A stretch of 64,000 bases of DNA, from positions 45,670-109,669 of the forward strand of contig NZ_FTOV01000012.1 of assembly GCF_900156825.1 (NCBI RefSeq), in the 5' to 3' direction. How positions within the stretch are numbered: the first letter of the stretch is position 1; every line of letters starts with the position of its first letter. The position numbers and the translations under genes are program-made. Source of the stretch: Chryseobacterium gambrini. GTDB taxonomy: Bacteria > Bacteroidota > Bacteroidia > Flavobacteriales > Weeksellaceae. Of this stretch, positions 1 to 5,821 are shown piece after piece. Under the pieces are notes generated by a model. It worked only from the letters and a program-made list of their open reading frames with translations. It did not search any database and was not told the DNA's origin.

Positions 1-38
1 AACAGAAATAGTAAAAAATCAATTTTAAAAACAAAATT

Positions 39-581
39 ATGCAAACCAATTTTTTCAGACAGATAGGCAAACTCAATCTTACAGGAGATTTGCAAATCAC
101 ACTCCGACAAGGGGCAGAAAACAGTTTCGTTCTTTCCGTATTGCTCAACAATGAGCAATGCGGAGACGAGGCAAGGAAAACGATTCCGCCACTCAATTTA
201 AGGGGGACAGCGGAAGAATTGGACAACGGATTTTTTGAAAGTATTTCGACACCATTGCAGACCGCATCGGGCTTAATGGTAGATATGGAAAGTTTTATGA
301 AACAGGTCGAAGAAGCCAAGAAGAAATCGGCAATGGAAAAGGAGAAATCCGACAAGGAGAAAAAAGAAAAGGAAGGCAAAGATAAAAAGTACAAAGAAGC
401 CTTGCAAAAAGCCGAAGAACTCGAAAAAGACGGCAAATACAAAGAAGCGTGGTCAGCTCTTCCAAAAGTATCGGAATTTCCCGATTATGCTGAAATCATC
501 CGCAAAAAGCAGGATGAATATGAGAAACATTTTGCACCAAGCCTATTCTCTGAAACGACCAATGAAAATGTTGAATCTTAA
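39..581 (+). CDS. PRTRC system protein E
   Basis: Recognised from its N-terminal sequence (about residues 1-85) and position as protein E of the PRTRC system, a conserved gene set of plasmids and integrative elements whose biochemical role is not established. The 180-aa protein has a compact N-terminal domain and then a very Lys/Glu-rich, probably coiled-coil stretch (about residues 90-145) with two similar 'KYKEA' segments. It is followed after 11 nt by protein C and heads a block reading in one direction to 3677. The ATG is preceded by an A-rich leader with no Shine-Dalgarno, as usual in Bacteroidetes. Family call is firm; function is unknown. Confidence 0.85.
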   Translation: MQTNFFRQIGKLNLTGDLQITLRQGAENSFVLSVLLNNEQCGDEARKTIPPLNLRGTAEELDNGFFESISTPLQTASGLMVDMESFMKQVEEAKKKSAMEKEKSDKEKKEKEGKDKKYKEALQKAEELEKDGKYKEAWSALPKVSEFPDYAEIIRKKQDEYEKHFAPSLFSETTNENVES

Positions 582-592
582 AAATATTATAA

Positions 593-811
593 ATGTTACT
601 TGCAACCCTATTAGACCGAGTTTTTATACTCAAAGATAACGGACAGGAAATACGTTTACCTGACCCTGAACCAAAATGGAGCGTAGAATCAGTAATGAAC
701 TTTTACGCCAACACGTACCCGATACTGACCACTTCAAAAATTTCAGCACCGAAAATCAAGGATGATGCTGTTGAATATCAATTTGAAAGTGTGATGGGAA
801 CAAAAGGATAA
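593..811 (+). CDS. PRTRC system protein C
   Basis: A 72-aa protein matching the short PRTRC protein C family. It carries the diagnostic stretch with 'LPDPEPKWS', 'FYANTYP' and a C-terminal 'YQFESVMGTKG'. It sits 11 nt after protein E and is probably co-transcribed with it. Size is normal for the family. The role is unknown; linkage to ThiF- and B-type proteins downstream suggests one functional module, perhaps in element maintenance. That last point is inference from gene neighbourhood only. Confidence 0.85.
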   Translation: MLLATLLDRVFILKDNGQEIRLPDPEPKWSVESVMNFYANTYPILTTSKISAPKIKDDAVEYQFESVMGTKG

Positions 812-817
812 TAAATA

Positions 818-877
818 GTTGATGGTTTTTGGTTGACAGTTGATAGAATTACAATCTAAAAGCTAACAACCATCAAC
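818..877. repeat. 10-bp inverted repeat between PRTRC C and the next gene
   Basis: GTTGATGGTT at 818-827 is exactly complementary to AACCATCAAC at 868-877, with a 40-nt loop. The right arm lies in a run of AACNN words (861-890). A similar AAC-rich run precedes the traK-like gene (about 30635-30668). It could be an mRNA structure between operon genes; there is no T-tract, so it is not an obvious terminator. Confidence 0.4.
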
Positions 878-905
878 CATAAACTGACAAACAAAAATAA
901 AATGA

Positions 906-1082
906 ATGCAACGAAAAACCATATCGGGGACAATTCAACCTCCCGAAGAAAAAAAACAAAGGCAACTTCACTTACAATTGAGGGAATACGCACAATGGAT
1001 GCATCAGATAAAAGACAGTTCGGAAGTTCAGAAAGACCAACGGAAATCCGTTCCAATCTCCCAACTTCCAATGCTTTTCTGA
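906..1082 (+). CDS. Small 58-aa protein of the PRTRC block (overlapping start region)
   Basis: An ATG at 906 opens a 58-codon frame ending at TGA 1080-1082. Its product is hydrophilic, begins MQRKTISGTIQPPEEKK and ends 'PISQLPMLF'. A longer frame runs through the same DNA from ATG 902, but its first 64 residues are low-complexity Ser/Thr/Arg-rich sequence. A good start for the F-like protein lies at 1094, 11 nt after this stop. I therefore read the region as two coupled genes. The alternative is that only the long 902-2077 frame is real. No function can be assigned. Confidence 0.45.
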   Translation: MQRKTISGTIQPPEEKKQRQLHLQLREYAQWMHQIKDSSEVQKDQRKSVPISQLPMLF

Positions 1083-1093
1083 GAACCTGCTTT

Positions 1094-2077
1094 ATGCCGA
1101 AATTAAAGGAGAATGAAATAACAATAACACAGGGCAAACGTAAGTCTGCTAAAACAGAAAGGGATTTTTATAAGTCCCTTTCTCAATTAGCAAAGCATTA
1201 TGATATAACCCCAATGCCGACACAGCATTTTAATTATCCATACAATATCAGCCTTGCTTTGAGAGATATTGAAACGCAGTTGAAAACCAAGACTGAAAAT
1301 TGGCAGAGTGTTAGGCTGATAGAAAAAGGGAGTAAGACTTGCTTTGCAATAGAAGAAAGATGCAACACAGGGGCAACCTTGTTTTATGTTCCCGTCGTAC
1401 CGCTTTATCAATTGCTCCGCAATAAGGTACACAGAAAAGCAGCTTGCTTACTATTGTCCGTATGCACTTATCTGTATAGAAATGTAGATATTCCATATTA
1501 CAGACAGGAAGATTCTTATCTCTATTGGAATTACGAAATGCTTACTGATTGGATAGAGCAGGACGAAGAAATAGAAGATAACCACATCTGCAAAAAAGAA
1601 CTTCAACGGGCGGAAATCAACGGAGATATGATGGGACAAAAAATTTCCAATGCTAAGAATCTTCTTTTTTTTGAGCAACGCTTGAAACGTTTTATACCGA
1701 AAAACAGGTTTGATAAAGAATGCCTTCAATTGGCAGAAAAAACCTTTAAACTTTATTGTGATTACCCTAATGAAAGCATTTTCAGAAATGCCCACTATAA
1801 TAATGCAAACAAGCCCTCAGAAATGGAGGGAGATGACAATTATAATGAGGAAACTGTTATCGCAATGGATAAATATATTTCCTTTTTTGCCGAGAGTGAC
1901 GGATTGATTTATGATAATCTAACGAGTATGGTCAATAATGAGTTCAACGAATATGCTGAAACACAGCAACCAATGATTTTTAAAACCTTTGACGGAAGTG
2001 ATATATTGGATAAAAACCTTGATTTTGAAAATCAGTTGTTTAAGGTCTTAAACGAATTGTGCCGATTGCTCAACTAA
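1094..2077 (+). CDS. PRTRC system protein F-like
   Basis: Placed by position between PRTRC C and B and by size as the F-type member of the set. The preferred start, ATG 1094, gives 327 aa beginning MPKLKENEITITQGKRKS; the frame is open back to ATG 902 (391 aa). No catalytic motif is visible. The protein is mixed hydrophobic/charged with many Tyr and Leu residues, and an acidic segment ('EQDEEIED') near the middle. PRTRC B follows after 44 nt. Family membership is less certain than for E, C, B and ThiF; it could be an element-specific hypothetical protein. Confidence 0.55.
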   Translation: MPKLKENEITITQGKRKSAKTERDFYKSLSQLAKHYDITPMPTQHFNYPYNISLALRDIETQLKTKTENWQSVRLIEKGSKTCFAIEERCNTGATLFYVPVVPLYQLLRNKVHRKAACLLLSVCTYLYRNVDIPYYRQEDSYLYWNYEMLTDWIEQDEEIEDNHICKKELQRAEINGDMMGQKISNAKNLLFFEQRLKRFIPKNRFDKECLQLAEKTFKLYCDYPNESIFRNAHYNNANKPSEMEGDDNYNEETVIAMDKYISFFAESDGLIYDNLTSMVNNEFNEYAETQQPMIFKTFDGSDILDKNLDFENQLFKVLNELCRLLN

Positions 2078-2121
2078 TCTGTGCATACACGGCGCAAATA
2101 ATTCAATTATAAAAACAAGCT

Positions 2122-2868
2122 ATGAGAAATACAGCCAATACAATTAAGAACGAAGAAACCGACATAACCAATAATTTTGGAACACTTTACTATCCTAAAT
2201 CAGCACTGGTCTTTTATGAGACAGAAGATTATAATCGCGATGGTTATGTTGAACATTTTGATATTGACCCTAATGGAAACCCTGTCAATGCCCACCCTTT
2301 GACTGTAAGGGAGGCACAACGACTCTCCAAATCTTTAAATATTCAAAATAAGAAAGAAAAAGATTTTCTAAGACCAAGTGGTATTATTTCTGAAACTGTA
2401 CTATTTATAGATACATCGGAAAATGGAAAAGTGGTCTGGTACACAAAAGCACAGGAACGACAGTTACTATTTACCGAAAAGCTTTCCATTCCAAATGGTT
2501 TAGCGAATGTGCCACCTTTGCTATGGTGTGCCAATAAGCAGGGAATGAAAATATTCGCATTGGAGACAGACCAACGCCCCAATACAGATACACCACTATT
2601 TCACGCTCCGTTCTTTAATGTTTACGAAAGCGGAAGTGTTTGTATGGGAACGGTCGACGTAAACATTAAAAGTTCCGCATCACTCGAAGAGTTTACTAAG
2701 AAATGGGAAAACTATTTTTTCAATTCTTATTTCAGCCATTTGGTCAACAGCCATAATCCGATTAAAGGAAACTTGGTAATCCTTTGGAAAAGCCTTATTG
2801 ATTCAAAAGAGCCGTTTCCGACAGATATTCTAATCAATTCAAATCTAACTTTAAAAAATCTACTCTAA
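2122..2868 (+). CDS. PRTRC system protein B
   Basis: A 248-aa protein recognised as PRTRC protein B by its N-terminal 'LYYPKSALVFYE' segment and the later 'LFHAPFFNVYESGSVCMGTV' region (about residues 160-180). Its stop codon shares one base with the start of the ThiF-like gene (TAATG at 2866-2870), so translation of the two is probably coupled. No enzyme motif is seen. In this family B is always found beside the ThiF-like protein, which suggests a joint function; the nature of that function is not known. Confidence 0.85.
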   Translation: MRNTANTIKNEETDITNNFGTLYYPKSALVFYETEDYNRDGYVEHFDIDPNGNPVNAHPLTVREAQRLSKSLNIQNKKEKDFLRPSGIISETVLFIDTSENGKVVWYTKAQERQLLFTEKLSIPNGLANVPPLLWCANKQGMKIFALETDQRPNTDTPLFHAPFFNVYESGSVCMGTVDVNIKSSASLEEFTKKWENYFFNSYFSHLVNSHNPIKGNLVILWKSLIDSKEPFPTDILINSNLTLKNLL

Positions 2869-3677
2869 TGATACAATCTGAAAAAACAAAAGTCCATTTT
2901 ACCGATGATAGCCTTTTAAATCCTACCAATCCTGTAATGGTAAACCTCATAGGTGCAGGTGGTACAGGTTCTAAAGTATTGACCGCCTTGATCGAAATGA
3001 ACCATTCATTGATTGAATTGGGACACGCAGGATTACAGGTGCGGTTGTGGGATGATGATATTGTCACAGAAGCGAATCAAGGCAGACAGCGTTTTGCAGA
3101 ATGTGAAGTAGGATTACCAAAGGCAGTTGCACTGATAAATCGGGCAAACCGATGGTCTGGAACGAATTGGAAAGCCGAAGTCAGAAAGTTTGAAAGAGAT
3201 TCTTTAGGAAGAATCCAAGAGAATATGCAGTCCGCAATTTATATGTCGTGTGTTGATAATGTCAAATCACGATTTGAAATTGCTGATATTCTGAATGAAT
3301 TGAAAGAGGGTAGGAGATTATACAGAAACCAGGCTAAATATTGGATGGATTTTGGCAACAACCGATATTCTGGACAGGTTTTGCTTTCTACAGTTGAGAA
3401 TATAAAACAACCTGATTCCGAAAAATATCAAACAACGTCGAATCTTCCTTATGTGACGGAAGAATTTGGAGAACTGCTTTTGCAGTCTGAAACGCAAGAT
3501 GATACACCAAGTTGCAGTTTAGCAGAAGCATTAGAAAAGCAGGATTTGTTTATTAATTCTACATTAGCACAAATGGGATGTTCTCTATTGTGGAACTTGT
3601 TTCGCAACGGACTGACTGAAAACAGAGGTTTTTTCCTTAATCTAAAAAATTTCCATTCTCAACTGATAAAAATATAA
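2868..3677 (+). CDS. PRTRC system ThiF-family protein
   Basis: A 269-aa member of the ThiF/MoeB/E1 superfamily, enzymes that adenylate the C-terminus of a ubiquitin-like or sulfur-carrier protein. The Rossmann nucleotide-binding loop GAGGTGS is at residues 29-35. It is followed by the acidic 'LWDDDIVTEANQGRQRF' segment that in E1 enzymes positions ATP, with Asn and two Arg residues. No CxxC zinc pairs and no clear catalytic-Cys motif were noticed, so it may adenylate without forming a thioester. Any protein substrate is unidentified; protein C or B are candidates only by linkage. Confidence 0.85.
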   Translation: MIQSEKTKVHFTDDSLLNPTNPVMVNLIGAGGTGSKVLTALIEMNHSLIELGHAGLQVRLWDDDIVTEANQGRQRFAECEVGLPKAVALINRANRWSGTNWKAEVRKFERDSLGRIQENMQSAIYMSCVDNVKSRFEIADILNELKEGRRLYRNQAKYWMDFGNNRYSGQVLLSTVENIKQPDSEKYQTTSNLPYVTEEFGELLLQSETQDDTPSCSLAEALEKQDLFINSTLAQMGCSLLWNLFRNGLTENRGFFLNLKNFHSQLIKI

Positions 3678-3681
3678 AAAA

Positions 3682-3704
3682 CCGCCTGACCAAAAGTTGG
3701 GCGG
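3682..3704 (-). terminator. Intrinsic terminator for leftward transcription
   Basis: CCGC...CCAA/TTGG...GCGG hairpin at 3682-3704. Read on the minus strand, the stem is followed by TTTTTTATATTTTT, which is a good terminator shape for transcripts arriving from the leftward metal genes. On the plus strand it is followed only by AAAAA. It lies just after the ThiF stop, so it may shield the PRTRC operon from antisense transcription. Confidence 0.5.
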
Positions 3705-3847
3705 CAAAAATGCAATTCCTCCCTGCGGTCGGAAACGTATTTTTGCGGAAAGCGGAACAACCCCATTTCTAAAACAATTCCGGACTTTGGCTTTGGTTTG
3801 TTTTAGAAAAAAGGTTGTAAGTATTAACTGACTATAGAAAACTCGTT

Positions 3848-3904
3848 GTGCATAGTTTCAATTAAGCATTAAAATAGTTAGTTGAAACTATGCACTTTCA
3901 GTGC
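3848..3904. repeat. 14-bp inverted repeat plus small hairpin
   Basis: GTGCATAGTTTCAA (3848-3861) is exactly complementary to TTGAAACTATGCAC (3882-3895). The second arm also starts another hairpin, GCAC-TTTCA-GTGC (3892-3904). No gene is seen between 3678 and 4059. This is the first of four perfect dyads in that 380-bp gap. Confidence 0.6.
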
Positions 3905-3937
3905 AAGAATTTCAGTTTCTATAAATTTTTTATTCGA

Positions 3938-3995
3938 CACAGATGCACAGATAATAAAATGAATTTTTTAATATTTTATTATCTGTGCATCTGTG
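3938..3995. repeat. 23-bp perfect inverted repeat
   Basis: CACAGATGCACAGATAATAAAAT (arm 3938-3960, 23 nt, key core ATGCACAGAT) is perfectly complementary to 3973-3995, with a 12-nt AT-rich loop. On the plus strand the right arm is followed by GAGTTTTTTAAA, so it can also act as a rightward terminator for the PRTRC operon. It is much longer than an ordinary terminator stem. Confidence 0.6.
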
Positions 3996-4005
3996 GAGTT
4001 TTTTA

Positions 4006-4051
4006 AACGAATTTCATTCGTTGTTCAAATCTATGGACTGAAAGTCCATAG
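4006..4051. repeat. Two adjacent perfect hairpins
   Basis: AACGAAT-TTC-ATTCGTT (4006-4022) and CTATGGACT-GAA-AGTCCATAG (4031-4051) are perfect short-loop hairpins. The second ends 8 nt from the stop codon of the leftward GDCC gene and may protect the 3' end of that mRNA. Neither has a strong T-tract. Confidence 0.5.
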
Positions 4052-4059
4052 TGGTTTAG

Positions 4060-4269
4060 TTATTTACAACAAGCATTTCCCTCTTGAATAGGTGGGCACT
4101 TTACTGTACCGTAACTACAAAACACGCAACAATCTCCCTTTATAGGTTTTAGAGTTGTTTTGCAACTCTCACACTGATAGAAAAATTGACAAGCATCAGT
4201 TGGCATTTCTTCGGATTTCTTATGTCCGCAGGTTGGACAAGTTATTTCGGATATTAAAATGATGTCCAT
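4060..4269 (-). CDS. GDCCVxC-motif cysteine-rich small protein
   Basis: A 69-aa protein with eleven cysteines (11, 14, 27, 33, 36, 47, 48, 51, 58, 67, 68), including CPTC, CESC and the family-defining GDCCVFC at 45-51. Proteins with this motif are found beside mercury and other soft-metal transport genes, and some relatives have selenocysteine in the motif. It is likely a cytosolic metal-binding or metal-transfer protein. It overlaps merTP by one base (shared A of start/stop) and is the last gene of the arsR-merTP-GDCC operon. Direct function has not been shown. Confidence 0.75.
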   Translation of the reverse strand: MDIILISEITCPTCGHKKSEEMPTDACQFFYQCESCKTTLKPIKGDCCVFCSYGTVKCPPIQEGNACCK

Positions 4270-4871
4270 TATGAAATAATTTTGCTTTTTAGTGATTTGT
4301 AACCAGTAGAGTTGATAGCTTTTTCGATTTGCTCGATGCTGGTTTGTTTGTTGTCGAACTTTACAATTGCGTTGCCTTTTTCGTAAGAAACAATAACTTC
4401 AACAATGCCTTTTAGTTTGCTAATTTCTGTCTTTACATGATGTTCACATCCTGAACAAGTCATTCCTTTAATAGTAAATTCAACTTTCTGAATTTTAGAA
4501 GTCGAAGTAACAATTGCCGTGATTTTTGTCTTCGGAACAAAGATGTGAGCATAACTCGGAAATGATAGAAGTAAAACTGATATTACGGTAATACTTCCTA
4601 ACAATGATTTCGTTTGCATAAAATTTTGTTTTTGATTTGTTTCACAATTACAGTCAATTTGTTGTTGAGGTTTCAGTTTTTGATACCAAGCAAAGCCAAG
4701 AACTAAAACAGTCATACCAATAAAATAAGGTCGAAAAGGTTCGAGCCACGAAAAGGTAGAAGCAATTCCGCTTGAACCCGCAACTATAGCCAAAATTGGC
4801 GTAATACAGCACAAGGACGAAGCAATTGCTGTCAAAAGTCCTGCACCGATTAATTTTTTTTCTGTTTTCAT
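4269..4871 (-). CDS. merTP: MerT-MerP fusion, mercuric transport protein MerTP
   Basis: A 200-aa inner-membrane protein. The N-terminal part is MerT-like: a Cys-Cys pair at 21-22 (SSLCCITP) in the first membrane helix, a second helix near 50-65, then a CNC at 74-76. After a third hydrophobic helix (about 88-106) comes a heavy-metal-associated (MerP-like) domain with GMTCSGC, cysteines 139 and 142. Known homologues pass Hg(II) into the cytoplasm for reduction by MerA. No MerA or MerB is visible in this window. Start overlaps the arsR stop by 4 nt. Another soft metal as substrate is possible. Confidence 0.85.
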   Translation of the reverse strand: MKTEKKLIGAGLLTAIASSLCCITPILAIVAGSSGIASTFSWLEPFRPYFIGMTVLVLGFAWYQKLKPQQQIDCNCETNQKQNFMQTKSLLGSITVISVLLLSFPSYAHIFVPKTKITAIVTSTSKIQKVEFTIKGMTCSGCEHHVKTEISKLKGIVEVIVSYEKGNAIVKFDNKQTSIEQIEKAINSTGYKSLKSKIIS

Positions 4872-5242
4872 ATTGCTTCCAAAATTTTGTTTTCGTTAAG
4901 GATTTTGAAAAAAGGTTTGAGCATTTTTTCATACTCTTTTGCCAACGAATAGAAAATAGTTTGCGCTTGTCTTTCCGTTTCAATGAGTTTTCTGTCTTTG
5001 AGTTTTCGCAAGTGCTGAGAAACTGCCGAAATGGTCATACTGAGAATATCGCTTAGGTCGCAAACACAAAGTTTCTTTTCTTCATAAAGAAGAAAAAGTA
5101 TTTTCAGTCTTACATTGTTACCCGCTAACTCAAGTCCGCTGGATAAATAATCAACTGTCCCTTTGATTTCACTAATCCGGTCTTTGCAACGCATTATCTG
5201 CTTAACGTCCGCCTGCTGCCTTATACAAGAAAGATTATCCAT
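4868..5242 (-). CDS. arsR: ArsR/SmtB-family metal-responsive repressor
   Basis: A winged-helix repressor of about 124 aa. The DNA-reading segment contains 'MTISAVSQHLRKLKDRKLI'. A CVCDLSD motif in the metal-sensing helix matches the Cys pair of ArsR-type sensors. The frame is open back to 5260, but a complete TTTG-N19-TATCTTTG promoter ends 5 nt before the ATG at 5242, so I place the start there (MDNLSCIRQQ). It is first in the operon with merTP and the GDCC protein, and probably represses that operon until a thiol-reactive metal binds. Confidence 0.85.
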   Translation of the reverse strand: MDNLSCIRQQADVKQIMRCKDRISEIKGTVDYLSSGLELAGNNVRLKILFLLYEEKKLCVCDLSDILSMTISAVSQHLRKLKDRKLIETERQAQTIFYSLAKEYEKMLKPFFKILNENKILEAI

Positions 5243-5247
5243 AAGTA

Positions 5248-5279
5248 CAAAGATAAGCAAATTGTTTATTTAAGCAAAT
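5248..5279 (-). promoter_or_regulatory. Promoter and operator of the arsR-merTP operon
   Basis: On the minus strand there is a -33 box TTTG (5275-5278), a 19-nt spacer and a -7 box TATCTTTG (5248-5255), an exact match to the Bacteroidetes consensus. An imperfect 20-bp dyad (5260-5279, 14 of 20 positions symmetric) covers the spacer and -33 box. A 9-bp direct repeat TAAGCAAAT occurs at 5254-5262 and 5271-5279. This is where an ArsR repressor would block polymerase. Transcription would begin almost at the ATG, giving little or no leader. Confidence 0.65.
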
Positions 5280-5301
5280 ACTAAAATACAAAAACATCTT
5301 T

Positions 5302-5721
5302 TTATACATTTTCATAAAAGGATAAAAGATTTCCGTATAAGTCTAATGCTGCAAATTCTCTTGTGCCATAATAGGTACTTTCTATCTCTGTTTTTTCATT
5401 GTGAAGCACCTCTTTTTCTTTTAGCTCTTTATACAGCTCTTCAACTCCTTTTACTTCAATTCTGCAACTGTGTGTTCCTGCTAAAAAGCTTTCTGCCCCA
5501 CTACTAATCGGTTTTAGAAATAGAAAAATGCTTTTCCATTTCCAACTATAATTGCAGGAAGCCCACAAATGCAGTTCTATGTTGCCCCGAACCAAAATTG
5601 CAAAAGTGTCTTCCTTGTGCCGACAATCAAAACCAAATTTGTCTTTGTAAAATTGAACTGCTTTGTCAATTTCCCTGACAGGAAATGCGGGTGTTGCCTT
5701 TATCAGTTCTATCATTGTCAT
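5302..5721 (-). CDS. VOC-family protein, bleomycin-resistance/glyoxalase-like
   Basis: A roughly 139-aa vicinal-oxygen-chelate fold protein. Seen are a first beta-alpha-beta unit with 'KAVQFYKDKFGFDC', the central 'IELHLWASC' strand, 'GAESFLAGTHSCRIEV', and the C-terminal 'FAALDLYGNLLSFYE' with the family's acidic strand. Some close relatives bind bleomycin-type drugs and give resistance; others are metal-dependent enzymes. I chose the ATG at 5721 (MTMIEL) because residues before it in the open frame (to 5769) do not fit the fold; ATG 5715 is also possible. It stands alone between the mer and copper operons, so substrate is uncertain. Confidence 0.7.
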   Translation of the reverse strand: MTMIELIKATPAFPVREIDKAVQFYKDKFGFDCRHKEDTFAILVRGNIELHLWASCNYSWKWKSIFLFLKPISSGAESFLAGTHSCRIEVKGVEELYKELKEKEVLHNEKTEIESTYYGTREFAALDLYGNLLSFYENV

Positions 5722-5821
5722 GTGCAATTTTAAATTGTAATATTGTGGTAAATAGTTGAGACAGCTCAAACGGATTGAAAAAACGTTTTCGGTTTCCTGG
5801 CTTAGCTGTTTATCCTTTGTT

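Noticed and set aside
856..1137. Hydrophobic 93-aa minus-strand frame opposite the PRTRC F start region
   Set aside because: It is a reverse-frame shadow of A-rich coding sequence; composition (Phe/Leu/Ser) is typical of such shadows.
3900..4020. Possible CRISPR repeats suggested by the clustered dyads
   Set aside because: The dyads differ in sequence and length and are not regularly spaced; no cas genes are seen.
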